A DNA stretch of 64,000 bases from CAMDHY01 sp046156265 (GCF_046156265.1 NZ_JAWDIR010000043.1:372001-436000); one strand, 5' to 3'; shown: positions 44,350 through 53,494, counted from the first letter of the stretch. The notes: generated from the sequence alone by a model not told the origin. Translations and numbers: made by a program.

Positions 44350-45491
44350 GCCGCACCCACCGCGCGGCGCTCACGCAGCCCATCCGGGTCGCCGTACTGG
44401 TAGTAGGCGGCGCAGGCGCCCTCCGACGACACCATCAGCGCGCCGAGCGGCCGCTCCGGCGTGCAGGCGGTGCCGAACACCTTGCACTGCCAGGGCTTGA
44501 TGACGCCCTTCAGCACCTCGCCGCACTGGCAGGACTTCGGATCGGCGATGCGGAGCGCCGGCACCGCGAACTTCTTCTCGGCGTCGTAGCGGGCATAGGC
44601 GGCGCGCATTCGCACACCCGAGTGGTCGATCGAGCCGAGGCCGCGCCACTCGAAGAACTCGCGCAGCTCGAACACCTGCGAGATCGCCGCGAGCGCCGCC
44701 GGGTTGCCGTCGAAGGGGACGATGCGGCCGTACTGGTTCTCGATCTCGCAGCGGCCCTCCGCCATCTGCTTCAGCACCAGCCACACCGAATGCAGCACGT
44801 CGAGCGGCTCGAAGCCGGCGACCACCAGCGGCCGGCGATAGTGGCGGGCGATGAAGTCGTAGGGCTTCATGCCGATCACCATCGAGACGTGGCCGGGGCC
44901 GAGGAAGCCGTCGAGGTGGAGATCGGGCGAATCGAGGATCGCCTTGATCGTCGGGATGATGGTGATGTGGTTGCAGAACAGCGAGAAGTTCGCGGTGCCG
45001 TCGGCCTCCGCCTGCAGCACGGTGAAAGCGGTCGACGGCATCGTCGTCTCGAAGCCGAGGCCGAAGAACACCACCTCGCGGCCGGGATTGTCGCGGGCGA
45101 GCTTGAGGGCGTCGAGCGGCGAGTAGACCATGCGCACGTCGGCGCCGTCGGCCTTCGCCTGCAGCAGGCTCTTGCGCGAGCCGGGCACGCGCATGGCGTC
45201 GCCGAAGGTGGTGAAGATGACGCCCGGCGTCTCGGCGATCGCCACGCAGTCGTCGACGCGCCCCATCGGCAGCACGCACACCGGGCAGCCGGGGCCGTGC
45301 ACCAGCTCGATCTCCGCCGGCAGCAGGTCGGCGATGCCGTACTTGAAGATCGAGTGGGTGTGGCCGCCGCACACCTCCATGATCTGCAGCGCCCGGCCGC
45401 GCGCCGCCACGACGGCGGCGGTGAGGATTTCGATCTCGCGCAGCAGCGTGCGCGCCTTGTCGGGATCGCGGAACTCGTCGACGTACTTCAC
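44346..45491 (-). CDS. hypD: HypD, Fe-S scaffold for Fe(CN)2CO assembly
   Basis: A 381-aa protein. Conserved segments are MEVCGGHTHSIFKYGI, HGPGCPVCVLP, and the C-terminal SCQCGEVLKGV plus QCKVFGTACTPE, whose cysteines hold the [4Fe-4S] cluster. With HypC it collects iron, cyanide and CO. The start is GTG overlapping the stop of the SIS gene. Confidence 0.95.
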   Translation of the reverse strand: MKYVDEFRDPDKARTLLREIEILTAAVVAARGRALQIMEVCGGHTHSIFKYGIADLLPAEIELVHGPGCPVCVLPMGRVDDCVAIAETPGVIFTTFGDAMRVPGSRKSLLQAKADGADVRMVYSPLDALKLARDNPGREVVFFGLGFETTMPSTAFTVLQAEADGTANFSLFCNHITIIPTIKAILDSPDLHLDGFLGPGHVSMVIGMKPYDFIARHYRRPLVVAGFEPLDVLHSVWLVLKQMAEGRCEIENQYGRIVPFDGNPAALAAISQVFELREFFEWRGLGSIDHSGVRMRAAYARYDAEKKFAVPALRIADPKSCQCGEVLKGVIKPWQCKVFGTACTPERPLGALMVSSEGACAAYYQYGDPDGLRERRAVGAA

Positions 45492-46213
45492 GGCCGAGCC
45501 TCCCCTCGTGAAGGTTGGGTGGCGAAGCCGCGATCGTCGGCCCGTGCGGCGGACCCGCGGTCGTCGGCGAGCAGCGTGTGCACGAGGTCCCACAGGATGT
45601 GGTAGATGGCGACGTGGCACTCCTGGATGCGGTGGATGGCGTCGGTGCGCACCACCAGGCAGTGGTCGAGCCCGAGCTTCGCCATGCGGCCGCCGTCGCC
45701 GCCGGTAAGGCCGATCGTCCGCAGGCCCAGCGCCCGCGCCTTCTCGAAGGCGAGCACGAGGTTCATGGAGTTGCCGGAGGTCGACAGCCCGACCAGGCAG
45801 TCGCCGGGCCGCCCCTGCGCGATCACCTGGCGCACGAACACGTGGTCGTAGCCGACGTCGTTTCCGACGGCGGTCATCATCGCGACGTCGGTGGTGAGGT
45901 TGACGGCCGTCAGCGCCGGCCGGCCGGCGGTGATCGGGTGCAGGAACTCCACCGCGACGTGGGCGGCGTCGCAGCTCGAGCCGCCGTTGCCCATGGTGAA
46001 CAGGCGCCCGTCGCCGCGGTAGGTCGCGGCGATGGTGCGCGCGGCGCCGACCAGTTCCGTCCCGTGCTCGGCGAAGAACGCCTCGAACACCGCGACGTGG
46101 TGCGCCGCCTTCTGGCGGACCGATTCGGCGAGCGCCTCGTCGACCGGCGCGGCCGCCTGCCGCCCGCCCGCGAGGAAGGGATAGAGCTGCTCGAGCGGCG
46201 TCTGTGTGGCCAT
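45488..46213 (-). CDS. SIS-domain sugar-phosphate isomerase-like protein inside the hyp operon
   Basis: A 241-aa GmhA-like protein with the SIS phosphosugar-binding motifs MGNGGSSCDAAH near residue 75 and STSGNSMN near 145, and a C-terminal helix with the HILWDLVHTLL pattern. GmhA converts sedoheptulose 7-phosphate, but no heptose pathway genes lie nearby. The gene is wedged between hypC and hypD, with hypD coupled to its stop. Similar SIS genes occur, as I recall, in the hyp clusters of some group 2a and actinobacterial-type hydrogenases. Its contribution to maturation is unknown. Confidence 0.8.
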   Translation of the reverse strand: MATQTPLEQLYPFLAGGRQAAAPVDEALAESVRQKAAHHVAVFEAFFAEHGTELVGAARTIAATYRGDGRLFTMGNGGSSCDAAHVAVEFLHPITAGRPALTAVNLTTDVAMMTAVGNDVGYDHVFVRQVIAQGRPGDCLVGLSTSGNSMNLVLAFEKARALGLRTIGLTGGDGGRMAKLGLDHCLVVRTDAIHRIQECHVAIYHILWDLVHTLLADDRGSAARADDRGFATQPSRGEARP

Positions 46214-46246
46214 CGTCGCCTCCCTCTCCTGCTCTCCGCCGCGCTC

Positions 46247-46525
46247 TCAGGCCCGGCCCGAGGCACGCATCGCGGCGAGCTCCTGCTGCACCTCGCCGAG
46301 CTCGGTGAGGATGCGCAGCGTCTCGGCCGCCTCCGCCTCGTCGATGCGGCTCATGGCGAAGCCGACGTGGATGAGCACCCAGTCGCCGACGCAGTCCGCC
46401 ACCGTCCGCTCGCCGACGATGCAGGCGATGTTGACCTCGCGGCGGACGCCGCTGACGTCGACCTTGGCGAGCTTGCGCGCCGCGTCGGTGATCTCGACGA
46501 TCCGGCCGGGAATTCCGAGGCACAT
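46247..46525 (-). CDS. hypC: HypC, maturation chaperone
   Basis: A 92-aa protein starting with the invariant MCLGIPG. Cys2 binds the Fe(CN)2CO moiety, carrying it from HypD to the large subunit. The beta-barrel core (VNIACIVGE, VGDWVLIHVGFAMSRID) matches the family. It follows hypF by 17 bp. Confidence 0.95.
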   Translation of the reverse strand: MCLGIPGRIVEITDAARKLAKVDVSGVRREVNIACIVGERTVADCVGDWVLIHVGFAMSRIDEAEAAETLRILTELGEVQQELAAMRASGRA

Positions 46526-46542
46526 GGTTCTTGCCCTTTCCG

Positions 46543-48933
46543 TCAGGCGGCGAGCCGCGCCGCCGCCACGGCCGCCTGGCCGAGCGAGAGGCCGCCGTCG
46601 CCCGCCGGCACGGCGCGATGCAGCAGCACCTCGAAGCCGTCGGCGGCGAGGCGGCCGGCGAGTTCCTCGGTGAGCCAGCGGTTCTGGAAGACGCCGCCCG
46701 ACAGCGCGACGCGCTTGAGCCGGCGATCGCCATCGTCGGCGAGCTTGCGCGCCATCGTCGCGAGCGTGCGGGCGAGGCCCTTGTGGAAGCGGGCGGCGAT
46801 CACCGCCGGCGGGGTGTTCTCGTAGAGGTCACCGAGCAGCGCCTGCCACATCTGCGCCGGCTCGACATAGGGCAGCCCCGAGCCCTTCAGCCGTGGGATG
46901 CCGAACGGATAGGCGAGGTCCTCGTCGACGGCGGCGAGCGTCGGCGCGTCGACCAGCGCCTCAAGCCGCATCGCCGCTTCGCCCTCGTGCAGGCTCTCGT
47001 CGCCGCAGACGCCGAGCGCGGCGGCGACGGCGTCGAACAGCCGACCGCACGAGCTCGCCGGCGGGCTGTTGACGCCGCCGCGGATCATCGCACGGAGCGT
47101 GTCGACCGGCTTGCCCGCCAGCCGGTCGTAGAGGGGCGTGCCGGCGAAGCTCAACTCGAAGGCCGGCCAGCCGATCTCGGCGAGGATGTGGGCGAGCGTG
47201 TTGCGCCACGGCTCGCGCGCCGCCCGCGCGCCGCCCGGCATCGCCACCGGCTTGAAGGTGCCGACGCGCCGGAAGCCCGCATAGTCGGCGACCAGGAATT
47301 CGCCGCCCCACAGCGCGCCGTCGTCGCCGAGGCCGAGGCCGTCGAGCGCGATGCCGAGCACCGGGCCGTCGCCGGCGGCGACGCCGTTCTCGGCCATGCA
47401 GCTCGCCACGTGGGCGTGGTGGTGCTGCACCTCGACCAGCGGCAGCCCGTCGGTGCGCGACCGCCGGCGGCCGAGCCCGGTCGACAGGTAGTCGGGGTGC
47501 AGGTCGACGGCGATCGCCGCCGTGCGGTGCCGGTAGAGGTCGGCGAAGAGCGCGAGCGTGCGCTCGAACTCGGCGAGCGTGCCGGCGTCCTCGAGGTCGC
47601 CGAGGTGCTGGGAGAGCACCGCCTGGCCGTCCTTGACGAGGCAGAACGTGCTCTTCAGCTCGGCGCCGAGCGCCAGCAGCGGCAGCGCGCCGGCGAGCCC
47701 GTCCGGCAGCCGCAGCGGCGCCGGCGCGTAGCCGCGGGCGCGGCGCAGCAGCCGCGGCGCGCCGGCGATCGTGCGCACGACGGAATCGTCGAGCCGCACG
47801 GCGATGCGGCGGTCGTGGGTCAGCAGAAAGTCGGCGAGACCGGGAAACAGCCGCCGCGCCGCGTCGTCGTCGATCACCTGCGGCTCGTCCGACAGGTTGC
47901 CGCTGGTCATCACCACGGGCCGCGAGAGGCGGCGGAAGATCAGGTGGTGCAGCGGCGTCGCCGGCAGCATGAAGCCGAGCGTCGTCAGGCCCGGCGCGAC
48001 GTCGTTCGGCAGCCGCGGGTCGGCGCGGGCCGGCAGCAGCACGATCGGCGCGGCGGTGCCGGCGAGCAGCGCCTCCTCGGCGGGCGTCGTCTGCGCATAG
48101 CGGCGGACGATCTCGAGGTCGCGCGCCATCAGCGCGAACGGCTTCGAGAAGCGCCGCTTCGCCCGGCGCAGCCGCGCCACCGCCGTCGCGTTGGTGGCGT
48201 CGCAGGCGAGATGGTAGCCGCCGAGGCCCTTGATGGCGACGACGTGGCCCTTCTCGATCAACCCGGCGACGGCGTCGACGTCGTCGAGCATGGTGAAGGA
48301 GGAGGCCTCGACGGCGCCGCCGCCGGCGCGCTCGAGCCGGGCGCGCGGGCCGCAGGCGTGGCAGGCGATCGGCTGCGCGTGGAAGCGGCGGTCGGCCGGG
48401 TCTTCGTACTCGGCGCGGCAGGCCGGGCACATGGCGAACGGCGCCATCGTCGTGCGGGCGCGGTCGTAGGGAGCCTCGCAGACGATCGACAGCCGCGGCC
48501 CGCAATCGGTGCAGTTGGTGAACGGGTAGCGGAAGCGGCGGGCGAACGGGTCGCGCACTTCGGCGACACAGGCGGTGCAGGCGGCGGCGTCGGGAGAGAC
48601 CTGCGTGCGCATCGCGCCGCCGCCGCTGTCGGCGATGCGGAACGCGCCGGTGGACGTGGTGTCGGCGGCTGCGCGGATCTCCAGCGCGTCGATGCGGGCG
48701 AGCGGTGGGCAGTCGGCGATGAGGCGCTCGACCAGACGGTCGGCGGCGGCCGCGTCGCCGCCAATACGGATGAGCACGCCCTCGGCGTCGTTCAGCACCT
48801 CGCCGGTGAGGCCGAGCCCGGTGGCGAGCCGCCACACCGTCGGCCGGAAGCCGACCCCCTGCACCAGGCCGCGAACGCGGATCTCCGTGGCCGTCGCCGA
48901 ACCCCCGTGCGGCCGCGCGCCCGGCGCGCTCAT
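46543..48933 (-). CDS. hypF: HypF, carbamoyltransferase
   Basis: A 796-aa protein with all domains. An acylphosphatase-like part has VRGLVQGVGFRP near residue 18. Two zinc fingers follow (CTACVAEV...CTDCGP and CPACRAEY...CHACGP), then a YrdC-like domain with KGLGGYHLACDATN, and a Kae1-like domain with VQHHHAHVASCMAENG and GGVFQNR. It makes carbamoyl-AMP and loads HypE. The start is the ATG overlapping the NHL gene stop by four bases. Confidence 0.95.
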   Translation of the reverse strand: MSAPGARPHGGSATATEIRVRGLVQGVGFRPTVWRLATGLGLTGEVLNDAEGVLIRIGGDAAAADRLVERLIADCPPLARIDALEIRAAADTTSTGAFRIADSGGGAMRTQVSPDAAACTACVAEVRDPFARRFRYPFTNCTDCGPRLSIVCEAPYDRARTTMAPFAMCPACRAEYEDPADRRFHAQPIACHACGPRARLERAGGGAVEASSFTMLDDVDAVAGLIEKGHVVAIKGLGGYHLACDATNATAVARLRRAKRRFSKPFALMARDLEIVRRYAQTTPAEEALLAGTAAPIVLLPARADPRLPNDVAPGLTTLGFMLPATPLHHLIFRRLSRPVVMTSGNLSDEPQVIDDDAARRLFPGLADFLLTHDRRIAVRLDDSVVRTIAGAPRLLRRARGYAPAPLRLPDGLAGALPLLALGAELKSTFCLVKDGQAVLSQHLGDLEDAGTLAEFERTLALFADLYRHRTAAIAVDLHPDYLSTGLGRRRSRTDGLPLVEVQHHHAHVASCMAENGVAAGDGPVLGIALDGLGLGDDGALWGGEFLVADYAGFRRVGTFKPVAMPGGARAAREPWRNTLAHILAEIGWPAFELSFAGTPLYDRLAGKPVDTLRAMIRGGVNSPPASSCGRLFDAVAAALGVCGDESLHEGEAAMRLEALVDAPTLAAVDEDLAYPFGIPRLKGSGLPYVEPAQMWQALLGDLYENTPPAVIAARFHKGLARTLATMARKLADDGDRRLKRVALSGGVFQNRWLTEELAGRLAADGFEVLLHRAVPAGDGGLSLGQAAVAAARLAA

Positions 48934-50120
48934 GCGAGCCTCCACAGCAGCACGCGGTTGTTGCCGGAATCGGCGACCGCCGCGAGATCGCCGGCGACGG
49001 TGATGCCGTAGGGCCAGCACAGGCTGTCGCGCACCGGCGCCTGCCAGCGGTTGTCGCCCTTCGCAGCGAAGTCCGGCTGGCCGGTGAGCCGGTCCGCCGC
49101 GACGCCCGCGGCGAGCCCGTCGAGGCCGTAGCCGAGCAGGCGCGAGTTGGCGGTGTCGGCGACCAGCAGCCCCGACGCGGTCGCTGCGCATCCGTACGGC
49201 ATGCTGAGCGCCGCGGCGTCCGGCCAGTAGGCGGCGCGGTTGTGCTCGGCGGCGGCGTTATCCCTCTGGCCGACGACGAAGTCGCACGGGGTGCCGTCGC
49301 GGACCGGCAGGCGCCGCCACACCATCAGCCGGTTGTTGCCGGCATCGGCGACGACGAGCCGGCCGCCGGCGACGGCCGCGGCGTGCGGCCAGCGCATGCC
49401 GCCGGCGTCGACGCCGCGGCCGCCGTTGTCGTCGCGGCAGTCCATCGCCGACTGCCCGAGCACCAGGTCGGCGGGGGTGCCGTGGCGGGTCGGCACCGCG
49501 TCCCAGACGAGCACGCGGCGATTGCCGGTGTCGCAGACGATCAGCCGCCCGTCGGCAATGGCGACGCCGTAGCACCAGTTGAGCGTTTCGGCGCCCGGCG
49601 CGCCGCCGCGGTTGGCGGCGGTGGAGGCAAAGTCCGCCTGGCCGAGCACCACGTCGGCCGGGCGGTTGGTCGTCGCCGGCAGGCCGTGCCAGACCAGCAC
49701 GCGGTGGTTCCAGGCGTCGGCGACGACGAGCACGTCGGCCGTCGCCGCGACCCCGGTCGGCACGTTCAGCGTCGCCGCATCCGGAGTGCGCTTGGCGTTG
49801 CGCCCTTCGCGACCGAAGTCCGGCTGGCCGATCAGCGCGTCCGCGCCGGTGTGGTCGCCGTCGGGCAGGCTGTTCCACACGAGCAGCCGGTGGTGGCCGG
49901 TGTCGGCGACGAACAGCGGCCCGTGGGGACCGGCAAGTGCGGCGCCGCGCGGGCCGAACAGCGTCCGCTCGGACGGCACGACGGGGGCCGACAGACCGTC
50001 GTCGCCGCCGTGCCCGCCGAGCACGCGCAGCGGCCCGACGGGATCGAGCAGCGGCGGCGGGACGGCGCGCACCTGCGGCGGTCCTTGAGTTTCACTGAAT
50101 GCTCTGAGGGAGACGCGCAT
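48930..50120 (-). CDS. NHL-repeat beta-propeller protein of the hydrogenase cluster
   Basis: A 396-aa protein with about six NHL-type repeats, each containing a core such as VADTGHHRLLVW, VADAWNHRVLVW, VCDTGNRRVLVW, VADAGNNRLMVW and VADSGNNRVLLW, with DVVLGQADF-type spacers. It would form a six-bladed propeller, probably a protein-interaction surface. It has no signal peptide. It sits between the NifU-Rieske fusion (four-base gap) and hypF (four-base overlap), so it is part of the hydrogenase operon. Its role is unknown: an assembly scaffold or docking protein is the best guess. Confidence 0.75.
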   Translation of the reverse strand: MRVSLRAFSETQGPPQVRAVPPPLLDPVGPLRVLGGHGGDDGLSAPVVPSERTLFGPRGAALAGPHGPLFVADTGHHRLLVWNSLPDGDHTGADALIGQPDFGREGRNAKRTPDAATLNVPTGVAATADVLVVADAWNHRVLVWHGLPATTNRPADVVLGQADFASTAANRGGAPGAETLNWCYGVAIADGRLIVCDTGNRRVLVWDAVPTRHGTPADLVLGQSAMDCRDDNGGRGVDAGGMRWPHAAAVAGGRLVVADAGNNRLMVWRRLPVRDGTPCDFVVGQRDNAAAEHNRAAYWPDAAALSMPYGCAATASGLLVADTANSRLLGYGLDGLAAGVAADRLTGQPDFAAKGDNRWQAPVRDSLCWPYGITVAGDLAAVADSGNNRVLLWRLA

Positions 50121-50124
50121 CGGC

Positions 50125-51000
50125 TCAGCCCTGCAGACGGACTTCGACGCGGTCGCCGACGAGGCGGACGGCGTGCGTGCGCAGCTGCACGGCGGGCGCG
50201 GTCAGGCACTCGCCGGACATCAGGTCGTATTCGAAGCCGTGGTGCGGGCAGACGATCCGCCCGTCCGCCACCGCGCCTTCCGAGATCGGCAGGCCGAGAT
50301 GTGAGCAGGCGTCCTGGAAGCAGGTCACCACCCGCCCGATGCGGCTCAGGATCACCGGCTCACCGGCGACGACGGCAGCGTGCACGCCGCCTTCCGGAAC
50401 GGCGTCGAGCCGGCTCGCGAAGCTCCAGCGACCCTCGGCGCCGGCGGCGAACGGGCTGACGAAGTCGACGCGGCCGGCGCCGCCGCTCGTCCCCTTCACC
50501 TGGCGGACCGTGGCGATCTCCGGGCAGTGCTCCTCGATCGCCCGCTTGACGCCGGCGACGAAGGTGAGCACCGAGGCCGGACAGCCGTCGCAGTTGCCGA
50601 GGAAGCGCACGTCGATGGCGTCCGGCGGCGCGAAGGCGACGAACTCGACGTCGCCCCCGTGTGCGGCGAGCATCGGCCGCACCGTCTCGAGCGCCGCCTC
50701 CACCCGCTCCTGCAGGCTCGGCTGCACCAGCCCGTGGTGGCGCAGCACGGCGTAGACGATCGGATCGGCGGCGGCGGAGCGCAGCGCCTCGAGCGCGCCG
50801 GGAGCATCCTTGACGCCGGCGATCAGTCGCCGGAGCGCCGCGCGGTTCAGCGCATCGACGGCCCGTCGCAGCGCGAACACCACAGCCTGCTGGCCGTCAT
50901 CCCAACCGGCGACGATCGCCTCCAGCCGTGCCACGTCGCCCACCAGCGCGTCGACATCCGCCTCGGCGGTCGTCTGCGGCAGCGGGCTCGGGGCGTTCAT
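50125..51000 (-). CDS. NifU-like / Rieske fusion protein
   Basis: A 291-aa protein. Residues 95-170 resemble the NifU C-terminal domain, with its CxxC in GNCDGCPAS, which binds or transfers an Fe-S cluster. Residues 185-290 form a Rieske [2Fe-2S] domain with CSHLG and CPHHGFEYD supplying the Cys-His pairs. The helical N-terminus (about 1-90) is unassigned. The combination suggests an electron carrier linked to the hydrogenase, or a cluster donor for its small subunit. Confidence 0.8.
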   Translation of the reverse strand: MNAPSPLPQTTAEADVDALVGDVARLEAIVAGWDDGQQAVVFALRRAVDALNRAALRRLIAGVKDAPGALEALRSAAADPIVYAVLRHHGLVQPSLQERVEAALETVRPMLAAHGGDVEFVAFAPPDAIDVRFLGNCDGCPASVLTFVAGVKRAIEEHCPEIATVRQVKGTSGGAGRVDFVSPFAAGAEGRWSFASRLDAVPEGGVHAAVVAGEPVILSRIGRVVTCFQDACSHLGLPISEGAVADGRIVCPHHGFEYDLMSGECLTAPAVQLRTHAVRLVGDRVEVRLQG

Positions 51001-51043
51001 CCGGCGTCCTCCCGCGTCGCCCGGTGGTCCGGGCCGACGCTCG

Positions 51044-51271
51044 TCAGCGGAATTTCAGGTTGCGGAACAGCGCCGGCTGGGCGGCGCCGCCGACGAAGCT
51101 CGCGACCGCCGCGGCGATCACCGGCGCGAGGCCGGCGAGCTTCAGCGCGAGTAGGAAGACGACGAGCGTCAGCGCGATACCAATCGCCAACTGGCGCATC
51201 ACCTCGTTCGGGTTCTGGAAGAGCCGCCCCCGCAGGAACAGCACGATCGATGCCTTCACCATCTCGAACAT
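51044..51271 (-). CDS. Small membrane protein of the hydrogenase cluster (A)
   Basis: A 75-aa protein with an amphipathic N-terminus (MFEMVKASIVLFLRGRLFQN) and two hydrophobic helices (IALTLVVFLLALKLAGLA and VIAAAVASFVGGAA). A pair with its 67-aa neighbour could anchor the enzyme to the membrane or form a small channel. No family recognised. Confidence 0.6.
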   Translation of the reverse strand: MFEMVKASIVLFLRGRLFQNPNEVMRQLAIGIALTLVVFLLALKLAGLAPVIAAAVASFVGGAAQPALFRNLKFR

Positions 51272-51281
51272 GACGGTCCCC

Positions 51282-51485
51282 TCAGAACGCGATCGCGGCG
51301 GCGACGACGCCGATCAGCACGCCGGCGACGCCCGCCAGCGGGCCGTAGAAACTCCCCATCATCGCGGCGAGCTCGTTGCCGAGCACGCGGCCGCCGACGG
51401 CGATGCCGCCGAGCGCGCCGCCGAGCGCCGAGAAGAGGATCGCGACCGCGACCGCGAGCACATTTGAGGCAAACACACCTTCCAT
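51282..51485 (-). CDS. Small membrane protein of the hydrogenase cluster (B)
   Basis: A 67-aa protein with two hydrophobic segments (VLAVAVAILFSALGGALGGI and PLAGVAGVLIGVVAAAIAF), rich in Gly and Ala, which suggests tight helix packing. It lies ten bases before protein A on the same strand. Function unknown. Confidence 0.6.
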   Translation of the reverse strand: MEGVFASNVLAVAVAILFSALGGALGGIAVGGRVLGNELAAMMGSFYGPLAGVAGVLIGVVAAAIAF

Positions 51486-51545
51486 CGACGATCTCCCTGC
51501 AAGGCCCAGTTCGGTGCGGCGCGGTCCGCCGGAGCGGAGCGCGCT

Positions 51546-52553
51546 TCAGTTCGCGGCGTATGCCGGCGTAGCGCCGTTCGACTTCGGCGCGGCGTCCAGC
51601 TCCGCCTCGATGTCCGCGATCATGCCGGCGACGGCGCCGACCTTCGCCTCTTCGCCGGCGGCGGCGAAGATCTCGGCCGCCTCGCGGTACCGGGCGAGCG
51701 CGCGGACGAGGTTGCCGCGGTTGCCGGCCTCCGGCCGATCGAGGTCGTCCGGCAGGCCGCACAGGCAGTTCGCCTGGTTGGCGATGGTGTTGGCGTATTC
51801 GACAGGCGCGGCGGCGCGGGTGCGCACCTTCAGCGCCTCCTCGTAGGCGTCCAGCGCGCGCAGGCGGTTTTCGACCGTATGCGCGGAGGAGACGGTCTGC
51901 AGCGCGTTGCCGAGGTTGTTCTGCAGCATCGCGTACTCGCTCGGATGCTCGACGAAGTCGACCACCTTCAGGCCCTCCTGGAACGCCTGCACGGCGAGCG
52001 CCTCGCGCATCTTGGCGCGCTCGTCGGAGAACGGGATCGACAGGAAAGCGGTGGCGAGATTGTTCTGCAGGATGGCGAATTCCTTCGGATACCGCCGGCC
52101 GTCGAAGGTCCGGAGCGCCCGCTGGTAGGCGGAGATGGCGGCGGTAATCGGCGCGGCGCGGGCGGCGGCGAGGCTCTGCAGCACTAGGCCGAGGTTCATC
52201 TCGACCTCGGCGATCTCTTCTGCCCGGCCTTCGTGCTCGAGGATGCCGCGGGCGGTCTCCAGATGCTCGCGTGCCCGCTTCAGCGGCCCGATGTCGTCAG
52301 TCGGCACAGCCTGGAGGGCGGTGGCGAGGCGGGCGTGGACGCGGCCGCGCAGCAGGGCGTGCTCGGGCGGGCAGAGCGCCAGCGCGGTCTCGTAGAGCGT
52401 CACCGCCTGCAGCAGCTGCTCGGGAGATTTCGGACGGGTCTGCAGGCCCATCGCGATCTCCATCAGCATCTCGACCTTCTCGGCGAGCGTCGCGTCTTCC
52501 GCCTCGACGGCAGCGAGCGCGGCCTTCACCTCTGATTCGGCGCGGGACGGCAT
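51546..52553 (-). CDS. Tetratricopeptide (TPR)-type protein of the hydrogenase cluster
   Basis: A 335-aa helical protein with repeat pairs such as AVTLYETALALCPPEHALL, AISAYQRALRTFDGRRYPKE and ALDAYEEALKVRTRAAAPVE, plus EFAILQNNLATAFLSI and EYAMLQNNLGNALQTV, forming about five to six TPR-like hairpins. The start preferred is MPSRAESEV, preceded by GAGGAAA; an upstream ATG at 52628 lacks a ribosome-binding site. TPR proteins in hydrogenase clusters are probably assembly or docking factors, but the partner is unknown. Confidence 0.75.
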   Translation of the reverse strand: MPSRAESEVKAALAAVEAEDATLAEKVEMLMEIAMGLQTRPKSPEQLLQAVTLYETALALCPPEHALLRGRVHARLATALQAVPTDDIGPLKRAREHLETARGILEHEGRAEEIAEVEMNLGLVLQSLAAARAAPITAAISAYQRALRTFDGRRYPKEFAILQNNLATAFLSIPFSDERAKMREALAVQAFQEGLKVVDFVEHPSEYAMLQNNLGNALQTVSSAHTVENRLRALDAYEEALKVRTRAAAPVEYANTIANQANCLCGLPDDLDRPEAGNRGNLVRALARYREAAEIFAAAGEEAKVGAVAGMIADIEAELDAAPKSNGATPAYAAN

Positions 52554-52658
52554 CAATGGCGTTTCCTCTGGGCGTCCGTCGCTCGTCGGCGGCGGATCGT
52601 TCGATCGAAGACTAGGGCGGTTGAACATGGAAGTCTAGTTGATTTTCTCTTTGTAAAG

Positions 52659-52997
52659 TTAGTTTGCAGTCTGGCGAAACAGCCCCGGCACGACGAAGCC
52701 GGCGGCGGCCTCGTCCCACGCTCCCATTGCGAAGCGCTCGATTGTCTCGTCGACGCCGTTGAGACGGAAGAAGTCGGCGGCGTGGACGGCGCGGTCACCA
52801 CGGGCGTTGACCTGCTTGACGAGGAACCCGCCGGCCTCGGGACCGGCCACCGGCAGCACGAGGAGATCGTCGCCGCGTCGCAGCAGCGCGACGCTGGCGC
52901 GCCCCGCCAGGGCCGCCTGGTAGTCGGCCGCATCGAGGTAGAGGTGGTCGCGATGCAGGCGGAACTGCACGCTGCGCGCGGCCGGGCCGCCGGTCAC
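52659..52997 (-). CDS. Hydrogenase-cluster hypothetical protein
   Basis: A 112-aa protein starting at a GTG that overlaps the protease stop (GTGA). The sequence alternates short strands (VQFRLHRDHLYLDAADYQAA, LLRRGDDLLVLPVA, GGFLVKQVNARGDRAVHAAD) and ends in a Phe/Trp-rich helix (WDEAAAGFVVPGLF). No cysteine cluster. Not recognised. A 105-bp gap with AT-rich sequence separates it from the TPR gene. Confidence 0.55.
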   Translation of the reverse strand: MTGGPAARSVQFRLHRDHLYLDAADYQAALAGRASVALLRRGDDLLVLPVAGPEAGGFLVKQVNARGDRAVHAADFFRLNGVDETIERFAMGAWDEAAAGFVVPGLFRQTAN

Positions 52998-53494
52998 CGG
53001 CCGGCCCCGGTGACCTGCGCCGCGGCGGACGCCTGTCGCAGCGCGTCGATCAGCGCGGCGATCCTGGCCGTGACGATCGCCGCCGCCCGCTCCACCTCCG
53101 GCGACAGCGCGAGCCCGTAGCCGAGCGTCTTCGCCTCGATCAGGAACACCGTCACGTCGGCGGGGAAGGCGTCCTTCCAGATGCGCCGGCCGGCGTGCAG
53201 GGCGTGGTCCCAGCGGAAGTCGTGCAGCGTCAGGTTCGGCGGCGGACGGCTTTCGAGCTCGCTGCCCGGCACCTCGAACACGGCGCCCGGCTCGGCGCCC
53301 GACCGGCAGGCGTCGACGACGACGAGCCGCGTCGCGTCGCGCGCCTGGAAGAGGATCTCCATGCCGCCGGTGCCGGCGTCGAACACCTTGACGCCTGCCG
53401 GCAACGGGTCGCCGGCAAGGAGGCGCTGCACCACCACGACGCCGACGCCGTCGTCGCACCGCACGAGGTTGCCGCAGCCGATCACCACGAGCAT
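52994..53494 (-). CDS. Hydrogenase maturation protease (HupD/HoxW type)
   Basis: A 166-aa M52-family endopeptidase. The nickel-sensing acidic residue lies in CGNLVRCDDGVGVVV, and DAGTGG and the conserved VVDAC segment follow; a His is present in the FRWDHAL region. It cleaves the large-subunit C-terminus after nickel insertion, here predicted after CLVCTVH. The position directly downstream of hupSL supports that substrate. Confidence 0.85.
   Translation of the reverse strand: MLVVIGCGNLVRCDDGVGVVVVQRLLAGDPLPAGVKVFDAGTGGMEILFQARDATRLVVVDACRSGAEPGAVFEVPGSELESRPPPNLTLHDFRWDHALHAGRRIWKDAFPADVTVFLIEAKTLGYGLALSPEVERAAAIVTARIAALIDALRQASAAAQVTGAGR

Noticed and set aside
46531..49011. An 826-codon open frame on the plus strand opposite hypF
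   Set aside because: It is antisense to a complete hypF with all expected motifs. The translation is Arg/Ala/Gly-rich and matches no family.
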